64,000 bases of DNA from Neodiprion pinetum (lineage: Eukaryota; Arthropoda; Insecta; Hymenoptera; Diprionidae). This document shows, in pieces, positions 50,501 to 61,859 of this stretch (its first letter is position 1; every line of letters begins with the position of its first letter). The translations under genes were made by a program, and so were the position numbers. The stretch covers positions 795,501 to 859,500 of the forward strand of contig NC_060235.2 in the NCBI RefSeq assembly GCF_021155775.2. Reading direction: 5' to 3'. The notes below the pieces were generated by a model, which was not told the DNA's origin, made no database searches, and saw only the letters and a program-made list of their open reading frames with translations.

Positions 50501-53500
50501 GAACTTTTTTCACGTGCCGTCCAAGTTTTACGCTACGTAGGCGCAAAAAATCAAACTATTGTTAAAATCAATTTGTTGGATGAGTTGTGATGTAATCATG
50601 CGTCGCAAAAATTTGAATAAATTCAAAGTTCGTCCTTTGAATATGTACTTTGATTGTGTGAAAGGGCAATCAGATTGAAATGTGTCGGAGAAGCCGACCG
50701 TTTGATTTGACGTGGAATACCCCAAATACAAACAGGAAAACAGAAAATGGAAAGCGGAAGCGTCTTCGAAGAAATATCAAAGCAAAGAAGAAAAGATTTC
50801 ATAGACGAAAAGATTGAACACGGAGTGTTATGTACATTTCACGGAGAAATTATTTATTTAACTTTATACGAAATATTGTTCAGCTCAATGTAACAAAGTC
50901 GTGTTTTTATCATGATTGTTACGCTTTTTTTATGAAACCACCTTGTATTTCGCAAGAGTACTGAACATGAACGAGGGAAATGGAAGTAATTTTTGACAAA
51001 AAAATCCCCTGCAGCTGTACAAAAAAACATTTCTTTCCGAGCTGTGTTACCTCAACGCCTTTGCGGTAGATCCGAATATGCGCGCAGCAATCTAGCTGAC
51101 ACTATGAATTTTCACCCACCTTACGCTCTGCGATGACGATGCTTTTGCGGGCATGTAGCTTATACCGTCTACTTATAAGGCAGTAGCACCGTAAGACGAC
51201 GACGCTTTAATACACTTACCTACCTCACCGCCGGATGCGAAGTGCCATAGAAGCTCAAGCGAAATCGTTGCTTGGCACATAAACTGCCTCGGCGATAAGG
51301 CGGCTATGTAGGTATAAGGTACCTCTGTTATGAACGCCGGCGTTGCACCGACCGCCTTCTTGCGGTATTTTAGATATCTTTGAAAACCGTATGCTCGACT
51401 TGGCGCCGTGCTACCGAGCACAAAGGTATTAAATTTCATTTCGGAAGCGTACAGGCCGCCTCGCAAATACCGTTATAACGTTTTCAAGATAACCACCAAG
51501 ACCGGGCCGCTTCCGGTCTCGCCCGAGAGAATGCCGAAACGGTTACCAGAAACTTGGTACTCGGAGTCTCGCCAATCCAGGATTTCATTCGCTTTTAGTT
51601 TCACGGCTGTAGCTCTGGATCCGGCCGTTTGTTCGAGGTTCGAAAGTTCCAGTGACTCGCAGTCGATGCCACGAGGAACTTCCTCGTCGTCTTTCCTCGG
51701 CTACATCAACCGCTATATTGTCCTCCCCTCCGGCACATTCTGCAACCTTTGTGGACAAGTATTTGCCCGGGAAGTATGCGGGGCCGGAGGTTCGCATCTA
51801 GGTTAATGTCCCGTAAGACTCACTAACTGCATTCCTAAACCAGGACAACCTTATCGCTACAGCGCAGCTGTAACCTGCCGTTGTAACGTCACCTACAAAG
51901 TTCACCTCCCCGCCAACAGACTCGGTTTCTTAATTGAGTTTACTACATCGATGGGAGAAATTCGGACAGGTGGATGAAAATGGGCAAAGGGAGAAACTGA
52001 GAAAAGTGCAAGGCTGCATGCTCTGCACTCTCTGTCGACGACGTTGCTCGGTGGGATCCAATAAATCCTACGGCAAGTCCTAATGGCGCACAATCAGAGC
52101 TTTTAGATGTCGCTTACTTCTCATACGGTCGAGTGGGTCCTTTTATCCCGAGTGACCCCCGACGACCAGAGATAGCGTAGGCCGGCGCTGCGGGAAGAAG
52201 ACCGGGTGAAGAACCAGCCGCTGTCCGCAATTTATATTCAGAAAATAACCCGCGTCGAAAAGCTCCGCCTTATTTTCCACCGGAGAGAACTTGAATGGAA
52301 AACATTTACCCTGCATAAACTTTTTGCCCGCATCGTGGGTCAGTCTTGTGTACAAGGCGTACGTGTGTGGATGCACGTGTAGAGAGGAGCTTCCGTTGCT
52401 CGTGGATTAATGTATTACTTTGCTGCTTTCACTCTCGCTATCTCTCCACTCGCAGGAGAGGGTGTGTCAAGTAGAATCCGTCGGTTCAAAACTTTTCGTA
52501 TCTACATTACGATCCAGCCTTGGATCGGAATGAATAATCGTGCGATAGGATTGGTCAGGTGGGATACCGTGGATTATTCATCAGCGGTAAAAAAAAAAAA
52601 TGCGTGGCTGATTGTGTCAGAGGACGTGACGCTGAACGGTCAGGTGCACAGTCGCAAATGTGAACCATTCCCCGGGAGGAGGATTCATCCCGGTGGGTTT
52701 TGTCACGAGTCGTTAGACGGAACTGGGAGTGTTGAAAGGTTTATTCACTGCCTCCGCCGGAGCTTGCGAACAAGACTTCTTATTACACTTCTGCCGGATG
52801 ATGAAAGATCGGTACCCCCGACGCGTCGGCAAGCGTAACAAGTAAATTAAGTATTTCATTACTGCAGGGAGGTTGCGCGAGTAATCCAGTCGTGCCGAGT
52901 TTCATTTCGCGATTAAGGTGGATGAGGAGTATTTTCATTTCGAGAAAACCGTTCCAGCCTTTACGTGTCGAGGGAAACGAGACTCCGGAGAATCCACGCG
53001 ATTTATAATTTGCGAACATGGGGCATATATGCGGCGTTTCACGGTTACTTGAATTACCGTAAACGGGTCGATTCACCCGATTTAGTAGCAGGGCGCATAA
53101 TGGAATTCGCGATCGTTGTTGACGGAGAAAAGCGTTACCGATATCCCGGATCTACGGAAAGGCGATTCTTACCCGAGTCCCGCTTCCCTCATCTTCGACC
53201 CGAGAATTCTTCCTGAAAGTAAATTGCCAGCGACCACTGGCGAAACTTTTCTTCCCGACACATTACGGGGTTGTTACTGGTAAACGTCGAGTTTGTTGCC
53301 TTCGGTTATCCTCTCAGTGAGACGAAGCCAGGAATTCCTCGTGTATATTCTCAAGCTGTGTACATGTGTAAACCTACATAACGAAGTTCTAGATGGTGCG
53401 GTTCAACTTTGCTCCTAGAGGCAATCCGATTAAAGTGTTCCCGGCTGCTGCCACTGCTGCTACTCGCGATTCCTATCAACGGCAAAAACTTTACAACCTG

Positions 53501-54519
53501 ACTATACAAATGTATATATAAGTGTATATTTATATATATAATGTATATATGCACACGTCGTACCTGTTTGATAGCTGACGCTGTCTCGTCAGTTTCGAAA
53601 AGTCGGAAAATTTTCCTCGCTGTCTATATTCCGCGGCCGCGGTGACGCGGACGCCTCAAATAGAATAGAATATTTTCCGAGAAAATTCCCAGAGCAACTT
53701 ATTATATCCGGGTACGTACGGCTGCACGCTATCGTACCTGGGCACATGGCCATAACTCACGATACACGTAGTTTTAGTATGAAAACAGAACCCGGTGGGT
53801 AGACAGACATTCCCCAGTGGGTCTTGAGCGGGCGTGCAAATACTTTCAGAAGCTGTTTGCGAATAAACAAAACCGTCGTAATCCCAGCAGAGCGTTCACG
53901 CGTGTTCGTACACCTAGTCGCTTTGTCGCAGACAAGACAGGGAAGAGAGGAAGGCTGACTCGCGTCCTCGCTGTTTCAATAGGAAAATCTGCAAACGAGA
54001 TCCCGGAGGGAAGAACTAGTCACCGTTCGAGAAACCTGATCCTGCTGCTTGGCTTGGCTTTGTTGATTGAATCATTGCCGGAAAAGATGTCGCGACTAGG
54101 TATCCAGGGTGCTTCGGTTTTTGAAAATTTGTTTTTTCAGCTCTGGTCACAAATTTTTCCAGTGGCACCTTAAAAAAAAAAGTTAACAAACAAACCACCT
54201 CACTATGACAAGTTCTTAGCGGAATTTATTCCAAGAACAAGATACGAGGATTTTCTCGACAACAGCCGATATCCGTTCAGCTATTTATTCTTGGTAATCG
54301 TCTTCATAATACGATACCCATCCGTTTACGTCGATATCTATTTACCTCTCAATTACAAAGCTGGCATGAAATTCGACGAACACGACTCGACGTGTCTTCG
54401 CTAGGTCATCAGAATGGAAAGCTGTTAGTGAATTCTTATCGACATTCAGGTATTTGTTCAAATGCTGGTAACGGGCTACGTATGATATTCGACCTTCGAA
54501 CCGCAACGCCGTCGAGTGG
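47581..54519. other. Non-coding stretch, no gene recognised
   Basis: No supported gene. The frame at 47666-47911 (plus, 81 codons) reads like ordinary protein (VYCQVWSRHEGNSR near its start) but I do not recognise it. It could be a degenerate repeat or an orphan exon. A GGA tract lies at 48650-48675. The 48.0-48.5 and 49.2-49.8 kb parts are AT-rich, repeat-like and unassigned. TA-rich sequence lies at about 53510-53550. Confidence 0.4.
48650..48675. repeat. GGA trinucleotide microsatellite
   Basis: Perfect AGG/GGA repeats of about 26 bp. Confidence 0.9.
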
Positions 54520-54551
54520 TATGAAAGTCTGCTGACGATCCGTGCTTCAGT
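54520..54551 (+). promoter_or_regulatory. Core promoter of SVWC copy 1 (degenerate TATA)
   Basis: TATGAAAG at 54520-54527 occupies the position of the perfect TATAAAA boxes of copies 2 and 3. A TCAGT initiator at 54547-54551 lies 27 bp further on, giving a 5' UTR of about 70 nt, the same as the paralogues. The preceding 30 bp also resemble the paralogous promoters. Confidence 0.6.
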
Positions 54552-54617
54552 GTACCTTCAAGAGTCGGTGAAGAAGCGGCCACTTTTCTTAACCCGCGAA
54601 GCGAAATTTTAGTGACC

Positions 54618-55053
54618 ATGAAGTTTACCGCATTTCTTGCCATACTCGTCATTTTCGTCGATCTGTCCGAGCAGATACCGAAATTGAGTAAGCCGCGCTG
54701 AACCGGATTAAAAATCGAACACTGTACCCACTGATTAATGGTAATTATAATATTACATTATAATTTCATTCTCCAGAAAACTGCCCCTCCGATTTCACCC
54801 CTACGAGTGTGATGCAAAACAGCTGCGGGATTCTTACGTGTATCGAGTCTGCCAGTATCAGCATAGTTGGGTCGGTATAAAATCTTGGCGCGTCAACCGA
54901 AGGTCTTCGTGCTCGTGACATTCCCTGACCGAGATTTTAATTTTCAGATGTCCCGTTTACCAATGTACGGAAGGTAAAGAGATCGGTTACAAACAAGAGG
55001 ACGACTCGAAGGTGTATCCGGAATGCTGCGGTGGACCGATTTGCGCGGATTAA
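54618..55053 (+). CDS. Secreted eight-cysteine SVWC-type peptide, copy 1 (three exons)
   Basis: Exons 54618-54687, 54777-54870 and 54948-55053; 89 aa; introns of 89 and 77 bp in phases 1 and 2. Exon 1 is a signal peptide (MKFTAFLAILVIFV) ending SEQIPKL. The mature chain has eight Cys. The C-terminal DDSKVYPECCGGPIC matches the D-S-K-x-YP-x-CC-x3-C signature of single-domain von Willebrand factor C proteins (SVWC; Vago in Drosophila, La1-like peptides in scorpions). Family members are extracellular, with roles in antiviral or nutritional signalling or in venom; which applies here is unknown. Exon 1 ends with a good donor (GTAAGC). The second donor is GTCGGT where copies 2 and 3 have GTAAGT, so splicing may be weak. 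AATAAA at 55228-55233. The model is supported by exact phase and length agreement with the paralogues; no single long open frame marks it. Confidence 0.75.
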
Positions 55054-55227
55054 ACGTTGCTTTTGGCAATTTGAAAGTGTTTTGCGACGGAACAGGAGCT
55101 TGATTTCAAACAGCATATCATATTACAATCACAGTTACAGACTCGGTGTTGGGACGAGATAGTCACGAGGTTCCTGTTCTTCAATTTTTCCGATCTGATA
55201 CAAGTCGAGCTAACCAGTATGTTGAAG

Positions 55228-55233
55228 AATAAA
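55228..55233 (+). terminator. Polyadenylation signal of SVWC copy 1
   Basis: AATAAA about 175 bp after the stop codon, just before the family A element at 55258. Confidence 0.5.
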
Positions 55234-55257
55234 AAATAATATTGCGCATAGTATGAT

Positions 55258-55467
55258 TAATTTAAAGTAATTTGAGATTAAGGGCTTTATTGTTTACAGT
55301 TTCAACGACATATTAGAATTTCTTCGTTGAAATTAATAACAAAATGGCGAAAATAAAGCCCTGAGTCTCGAATTGCTCCCAGTGTTTTCATTTTCTTAAA
55401 AAAAAAAGCAGACTCCCGATAACAGGTATAATTTTATACCGTCAAAGCTGTACCAGCTCCCCCTTAA
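55258..55467. mobile_element. TTAA-flanked inverted-repeat element, family A copy 5 (short)
   Basis: Carries a left-arm piece (AAGTAATTTGAGATTAAGGG onward to AACAAAATGGCG) joined directly to a right-arm piece (AAATAAAGCCCTGAGTCTCG onward) ending CCCCCTTAA, with TTAA at 55464-55467. Centre and outer left tip are deleted. It lies about 25 bp past the poly(A) signal of SVWC copy 1. Confidence 0.7.
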
Positions 55468-56478
55468 GGGACCCGACATCGGCCAAGCACTCGGAGTTGA
55501 ACCCTACAGGCACCACGGCTCCTTGGTCGAACTACAATTCGCCATTCGTTATACGGCGAAGCTATATTTCGAGAGATTAGAACCCCATAGTTGGGAGTCG
55601 GCGGTACGGGCGACGGTCCGTGACCCTTGCAGTCGCGGATGATGGTGCACAAGGGAATATAGGGGCGGCCGGATATGCGAGGTGGCAACTGCCAGCCTGC
55701 AAAGAGTCGCCGGCCATCTCCGCGTCCCCGTTGATAAGCTCCCGCCGGACGTGACGCAATATGTTCTCCGATCGCAACGAAACGAGCCATTGTTTGGTGC
55801 CGGCTAGGATGTGATAAAGCTACGCAATTCGCGGTGTAACGGCGTAACGATGATTGCTTTAGTTGACGATATCTCTCCGCTCGACGCTTTCCTCCGCATC
55901 GAAATGGCAACCCTGCGGCCACCTCGGCACCTCTGCCGAAATACCTTCGAACGAATTCGTTTCGTTTCGGCAGCTGGTTATATTCACTCCCGAATTAAAT
56001 TACTGTAATTCCTTAATACGGTCTGTCGAGTCGAGAAAAGCGAATAATTATTGTTGTTGTTTTTTTTTTTTTTTTTTTTTTTACTTAGAGTTACCTTTTC
56101 ATCAACCGTACAATCTTGGAACCTGAAACTGATTTGTTAGTCAAGAAATTTTACCATTTAATCTTGTATTCATCTATTGGGCGATATGGGTATAAATGCA
56201 GCAGGTGAGAAATGGAATTGCAAGGGTAATAAACTACGTTTTGTATATTATACACACACACATATTACGCACGTATAGGAAGCGCTGTAATTGCTGGGCA
56301 TTCAAGAAAGTGCTTAATGAAATTTCACCAACGCGATTAGCTTCTCGCGCAATCTTTCGCTAATCTTTCCCTCGTAATTAGTCAGTTCACAAGTACATGC
56401 GCGTGTACAGGTTGCAATTAGGCGTGGTAAAGCCAGGGTTTGAAAATCCACGGTAGGGAAAAGGTGTTGAGGTGAGGA

Positions 56479-56503
56479 GGGGGGGGGGGGGGGGGGGGGG
56501 GGG
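56479..56503. repeat. 25-bp poly-G run
   Basis: Uninterrupted guanines. Such runs are prone to length error in assemblies and can form G-quadruplex DNA. Confidence 0.9.
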
Positions 56504-58080
56504 ATAGAAGGATAAGGAACAAAGTATCGCGAGAGAGTGGAAATACCCAGCTGATTAAGTAACATTGATAAAGTCACGAAGAAGAGAGATGAGAACCGAG
56601 GCTTCGACGTCATCTTCACGTGCAGTCACCCTGCCTCTGGTAGAGGAGGTGTACCTGGGTCGAAAAGGGCGGAGAGTGGAGAGAGAGAGAGAAAGAGAGA
56701 GAGAAGAGGAGGGAACGACGATCGATATCTGCGGACAGAAATTGCAGAGCTTGCACCGCGGCGTTCGCAGTAATTGTAGCATCTCGCTTTGACACACGAG
56801 GGTCTTTGTTAATTCCTCGACACTCGGGGTGCGAGCTTGTTGTTGGGCTTCCAGTTGCTTTCCGAAATCCACTGCAGCCGGTGCGGCGTCGCTAACGAGA
56901 GCAAACAGTTCTCTCCGAGCTCCGTATAATAAACACATATACCCAGTTACCCAGGTTTTAATAAATTTCATTCAAACTTGCAGGACAGGTGAAAAGTTCT
57001 TCTCGTCCCCTCGCCCTCCCCCTCGCCCCCTTAAAGACGAGTAAAGCTAAGCGCCCTGGGCGTGTCGTTAAAAACTTGATTCCGAGCAGCCAAAAGTTAC
57101 GTTGTTAAAAGTGCGCCCCCTTCGCGCAGGTGGGCAGCCCCCGGTGCTGTAAGTATAAGGGATACCCTCGGCAATCTGGAATACGGCAGAGGGGGGGGGG
57201 ATTCATATCGACGTCACTGGTTCGTGATAAAGTGGCCGAGGAGGACTTTAATTCTCGGAAGGCGGTGTTCGATCTCCTCAATTTAGTGCGGCACTGTCTC
57301 ACAGGCAGCCCCTCCCATTCCAGCTATTTGCCGTCGAAATTGTTTTCGGATCTCGAAAGCGAAGGCAGGTGTGGGTGTTCCCCCGCATTTCACCCCGTGA
57401 CACTTTTACAGCCGCGTAAGGGTGCCTCTGCGTTTACGATTTCTCGGAGCATTGCGCCCAGCGTCGCAGCGTCGCGGCGTCGCTTCGCTTCGGGTCTGAG
57501 CTGCAGGTCGTCGGTGGCGGGTTCGGTTGTAGGGCGCGAGAAGTCTCCCTTGCACCGAATGAAAATTTATATTCCACGCTTTTCCGGTTACCGGAAGGGG
57601 CCTCGTCTACTCCGATACGCGATGAGCATAATACATGCCCGTACGGGAAGTGAAACTGCTGCGCTTTTACCGTCAAAACGATTCCCCCCGATCCCCCGAT
57701 GCCCAGCCCTTGCCCAATGGAACTCGTCTTAGGCGAATGGAGAAAGGGCGGGAATGGGTGGAGGAGGGAAATAGGGACAGGTAGACGCTCGATGCAAAAT
57801 TGACGAAAAGGAAAGGCGGACGGAATTTCGCGGTGGAAGAGTAGAAAACGCGAGTGAATTCGTTATTGGTCCACGCCTGGGGACAGCTACCTGGAAACGC
57901 GCGGAACAATGTATGTATCCGGAATAGGGAAGAGGAGCTGGAACTCTGGAGGGAGCGTAGGGAGCGAAGGGGGGAGACGAGAACGGATGAAGAGGAAAAG
58001 ACACACTTTCGGGTGTTATGGCGAAGAAGCCTCGCAGAGACCCCGGCCTTCCCTATACGTATGTATACGCGTCTATATTG

Positions 58081-58116
<36 letters not shown>

Positions 58117-58458
58117 CGTTCCGCGTGTTCCATCCTGCGAGACATGAATTTAACATCGTCGTGAATTGAATTACGCGCCGAACGCGGCGGTGGATGGGCT
58201 CTCCTTCTTCTCCTTCTTCTAGCTTTTGAAATACTGTAGGGGATCCTTTTCCTCCCAATGTCTCCGCGAGCCTCTCCTGATTTCCTTTGGGTCGAGGTAT
58301 TTAAGCATCGGATATGAGAGGTGGCGCTCTTATTCCCGGGAATGAAACTTTTCCTTTCCAATAACACACAATAACCGAGTTCAACGAATCGTCCGTGAAG
58401 GCTATTTTCGTCCGGTAATTTGTGCGTCGGAAGCCGCGGCCGACACCAGATCATCGTC

Positions 58459-58511
58459 GTTTCTCTTTCTCTCTCCCGTTATTTCTCTCTCTTTCTCTCT
58501 CTCTCTCTCTG
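58459..58511. repeat. TC-rich microsatellite upstream of the LRR gene
   Basis: Imperfect TCTTTCTC/CTCTCT repeats ending about 145 bp before the start codon. Pyrimidine tracts of this kind are common near insect promoters. Confidence 0.85.
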
Positions 58512-58654
58512 TCCAGCGTAACAGTAATTACGCGCCTCCGAGATACAGTGCCGAGCTCGTCGAGGTCAGGCGGGTCAACGAGATAACCGTGAGTCGTAGA
58601 ACCGTAACAAGAGGCACAGCATTCCGGCTATCTCATCCATTTTAGTTTCTCGGA

Positions 58655-59902
58655 ATGATCTACTTAACGCGGAGGTGTCGCTCGACCACATCCGTACCGT
58701 TCGCACTTCTGCCGTTGTTGCTGACGCTCTTGCCGATCAGCGAGCTACGGGCGAAGGGCGAAACGGCAAGCACGACGGTCCGTGGCTACCGGGTGAACGT
58801 TACCGAAGAAGGTGTTTTGAAGAAGGTGACGGACGCGAGGGCGAGCATCTTGGATCTACGCAGAAATGGCCTTACCGGGGTCGAGGACGGGGCCTTTTCC
58901 GAATGTCGGAACGTCGCGGAGCTGCTGATGGCCGACAACGACATAGCCGATCGGCTGCGAGCCGGCATGTTTCGAGGGCTGAGAAACCTCCGGAAATTGG
59001 CGATGAACGGGAACTTGGTCAAGGGCATCGAGCCCGGCGCCTTCGCCGTGGCCGCCGACCTCGAGGAGCTTCACCTGGCTCGGAACCGGGTGGCCAGCCT
59101 GGCACCCCACACCTTCGAAGGAGCGAGGGGCCTGCTGCACCTCGACTTATCGAGGAACCTGATCGCGCGGATAGAGGACGGGGCCTTCGACGGACTCGGG
59201 GAGCTGAGGGAGCTCTACCTCAGGGGAAACCGCATCGGTCGAGTCGGAGAGGCGACCTTCCGAGGCCTCGTGAGCCTCCAGTGGCTTCATCTGGGCGAGA
59301 ACGAGGTGACCCAGGTCGGTGAACGCGCCTTTACCGGGCTTCCGAGACTCGGGGGCCTCTATCTGGCCTTCAACGGATTGTCGAGGGTGCCGGTGAACGC
59401 CCTGGAACATCTGCCTCGCCTCAAGGACCTCTTCCTGGGACACAACAAGCTGGTGCGACTGCCTCGGAGTGGCTTCGCCGGCGCCGCTCGGCTCCGTAGC
59501 CTCGACATCGGGAACAACCTGATCGAGGCCATCGACGACGGCGCTTTTCTCGGCCTCGCGTCCCTCCGGACTTTGCGCCTGTCGGGGAACAGGATTTCCA
59601 AGATCCGCGTCAACGTCTCCTTCACGGATATCGTCGCCCTCCAGGACAGCCTCGACGAACCCGTAGTTTCCCAGGGTTCGTTCCGGGGGTTGAACAACCT
59701 GCGGAGTCTGCTCCTCGCCCGCAACCAAATCACCGTCCTCCCCTACGAGGCCTTCATTCAGCTGCCCAATCTCCGGTTTCTCGACCTATCCGACAATCGG
59801 ATACACTCGATAAACAATTGCGCCTTCAACGGCATCGAGAAATACGTTCAGGTCAACCTCAGCGGGAATAACGTCACCAAAATTGAACCCCTCAGGTGCT
59901 GA
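58655..59902 (+). CDS. Secreted leucine-rich-repeat protein, single exon, 415 aa
   Basis: Starts with an Arg-rich n-region and a hydrophobic core (about residues 14-30), a likely signal peptide. From about residue 63 onward I count fourteen 23-24-residue leucine-rich repeats of the extracellular LxxLxLxxNxIxxIxxGAFxxL type (LEELHLARNRVASL, LRELYLRGNRIGRV and others). No transmembrane segment, GPI-like tail, kinase or TIR domain is visible. It probably acts as a secreted or matrix binding protein; the ligand is unknown. Two oddities: about 22 residues (after SGNRISKI, before GSFRGL) interrupt repeat 11, and the chain stops in mid-repeat (TKIEPLRC) without a complete C-terminal cysteine cap. 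A weak donor-like CTCAG|GTGCTG at the stop leaves room for a further exon. The exon is clearly more GC-rich than its surroundings. Poly(A) candidates lie at 60357 and 60406. Confidence 0.85.
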   Translation: MIYLTRRCRSTTSVPFALLPLLLTLLPISELRAKGETASTTVRGYRVNVTEEGVLKKVTDARASILDLRRNGLTGVEDGAFSECRNVAELLMADNDIADRLRAGMFRGLRNLRKLAMNGNLVKGIEPGAFAVAADLEELHLARNRVASLAPHTFEGARGLLHLDLSRNLIARIEDGAFDGLGELRELYLRGNRIGRVGEATFRGLVSLQWLHLGENEVTQVGERAFTGLPRLGGLYLAFNGLSRVPVNALEHLPRLKDLFLGHNKLVRLPRSGFAGAARLRSLDIGNNLIEAIDDGAFLGLASLRTLRLSGNRISKIRVNVSFTDIVALQDSLDEPVVSQGSFRGLNNLRSLLLARNQITVLPYEAFIQLPNLRFLDLSDNRIHSINNCAFNGIEKYVQVNLSGNNVTKIEPLRC

Positions 59903-61759
59903 CCCGCTGTTTCCCGTATCGTTATAGTTTTCCCAGGACGGCGCGTTGTCTTTAAAAACATATAATACCGTCTGCCGGGTCTCGTGACACTTGTGGACGA
60001 TATTCGTAAGGTCGGCGAAATTACCGCAACGGACACACGTTACGGGCTGAATTCCCGGTCTCAACTGAAATCGAGGAATAATGAGAAGGGGGAACGGAGG
60101 AGAAGGTTGTACGCGACCGAAACTGGCTGGTACGTGATCTGGTTGAGTGTGTCCAGCAACGTGACGTGTTTTATTACACATCTCTTCGGCGGAATAAAAA
60201 TGAAAAGAACGGTAGGTGAACGGAATAACAGGAAAAATTTATCGCACAAGTTCCGACAGCGCGTGACGCTTCTGGAATTATCCGCAATACCCGATGTAAG
60301 AACGTCGCAAATTATAGTTTCAAGTATATACGTTACACAACGTATTTACGAACACTAATAAAGCCACATCGACGATAAAATGTAGCACATATTTTTTACT
60401 GTGGAAATAAAGTGTATCTCTCGTTATATCTTTCATCTCCTACCCCCCTCCCCCCCCCCCCCGCCTACCGCTCTACAGTCGACAAACAAAAAAAAAAAAA
60501 CACCATTAACTACGTGAGATAAAGCTGTAGAGAAATTGTCAGATGGATTTTGGATCAGTTGTACTCGTAACCTACCAGCCGGATGGAAACAAAGTTCCAG
60601 CAATATGAACTAGCGAGTACTTTACCCGTTTTTTTCAACGTGGCGTTCAGACTTTCATGCTGCGTGCATATCTCGTTCAATTCAACGTCTCAACCTTCGC
60701 GTATTTATATTTAGGTAATCGAAGCGGCGATTCGAAGGAGAGAATTAACTGACCTTTAACTCTGTTGATCTACTACTTCAGCCGAAACTCGACGATTGGC
60801 TGGCGCTTTCGAACTCGTATTGACATAGCCAGCAACCACCACCAAGAGTGCAACGCGATTGCTGAAACCTTGCTCAGCGAATTCGGATATCAGGCACCTC
60901 GTTATATCCAGAAACCGTGATAGAAGTAACGTCTGTTCGATAATCACTCGAACACCTGTGGCGCAGCTTTTTTGATAGACAAAACGCAGCTTCAACGCTT
61001 TGAATCTAACATTATTGAGCGGTGGCAATTTTTATAACAATATTGAGTTCCGTAGTTTTTGAGACCGCTGATTACGAATCTGAAATTAGATTTTGAGAAT
61101 TCAAGTTGCCCGATCCAACATGGTGGACAAAAGTTTCAAATTCGATCGAATACGATCAAAAAACTCTATGCAGGGGATTTCGGGGTAGCCGATTGGATTC
61201 GATTATAATTTATGTAAAACAAGTTTACGTGTAGAGGGTTCACTTTCTCGGACATGAATTATTCATTCAATTTTCACGATTTTTTCAATCAAATTGCTTC
61301 TAACGATAATAATTTACATTATAAAAAGTTATTGGTATACTATCAGTAACAGCAAAAAACTGCCAAGAAATATGTTTTCAAAGTCCTCTAAATGTACGAA
61401 AAAATGATATAAAATAGGAGGTAATAACACTTGCAACTGTGACTCAAAAGGTCAAAAGGAACAAAATTGAAAGTCCATTTGAAATCGTTGTTTCGAAAGA
61501 AAAAATCAAACCTTCTCCAGAGTCTTGCAGAAAGGAAACTGGATCGTTAAATCTCCTCGACATTATTTGATCGCGTATGTATTTTCGGTACTCTATCATA
61601 TTTTTATCGATGACATTTGACTCTCATTTGCAAAGCTATCGGAGAATTTTACGAATGTAATTTGGCACATCGAATTTATATCTGCGCTAAAGGAGTATAA
61701 TTAACTGTCGCTATACACACACGGACATTAAACTCATCAACCAGACCACTTCCAAGCGG
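59903..61759. other. Between LRR gene and SVWC copy 2: 3' UTR and unassigned repeat
   Basis: The first 500 bp are probably LRR 3' UTR (see the poly(A) signals). A C-run lies at about 60446-60462 and a poly-A run near 60488-60500. The 61.03-61.20 kb part (GATTACGAATCTGAAATTAG, then CCAACATGGTGGAC) looks like a dispersed-repeat fragment, but I cannot delimit it. No further SVWC copy is visible. Confidence 0.45.
60357..60411 (+). terminator. Candidate polyadenylation signals of the LRR gene
   Basis: AATAAA at 60357-60362 and again at 60406-60411, the latter followed by GTGTATCTCTCG (GT/T-rich). They imply a 3' UTR of about 450-530 nt. Confidence 0.5.
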
Positions 61760-61791
61760 TATAAAATTCTGCTGTTGCTCGGTGCGTCAGG
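61760..61791 (+). promoter_or_regulatory. Core promoter of SVWC copy 2
   Basis: GG-TATAAAA at 61760-61766 with an initiator GTCAG at 61786-61790, about 27 bp downstream. The predicted 5' UTR is about 70 nt. The 30 bp before the TATA box resemble those of copy 3 (both contain an ACTCAT...CCAC-type stretch). Confidence 0.7.
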
Positions 61792-61859
61792 ATACCGAAA
61801 GCCGGTGAAGTAGCAACTACATACTTTTCCCAACCTGCAGCGCGACATTTTTAGTAGCC

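Larger units (their letters stand above)
55468..58654. other. Non-coding stretch upstream of the LRR gene, many homopolymer and dinucleotide tracts
   Basis: No exon is supported. Contents: poly-T at about 56060-56082, a 25-bp G run at 56479-56503, GA repeats at about 56681-56712, a TA tract at about 58078-58112 and TC repeats at about 58459-58511. GC-rich segments at 57.1-57.7 kb create overlapping open frames on both strands. The 152-codon minus frame at 55464-55922 starts inside a transposon end and has no domain. A possible 57-bp 5' UTR intron of the LRR gene (donor GTGAGT at 58589, acceptor TTTTAG at 58645) is speculative. Confidence 0.45.

Noticed and set aside
55464..55922. 152-codon minus-strand frame beside the family A element
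   Set aside because: It starts in sequence without promoter or splice context, ends inside the transposon tip, and no domain is recognisable.
58675..59728. Frames of 94-215 codons overlapping the LRR gene in other frames and on the minus strand
   Set aside because: Shadows of a GC-rich repetitive gene; only the 415-codon frame shows regular leucine-rich repeats.
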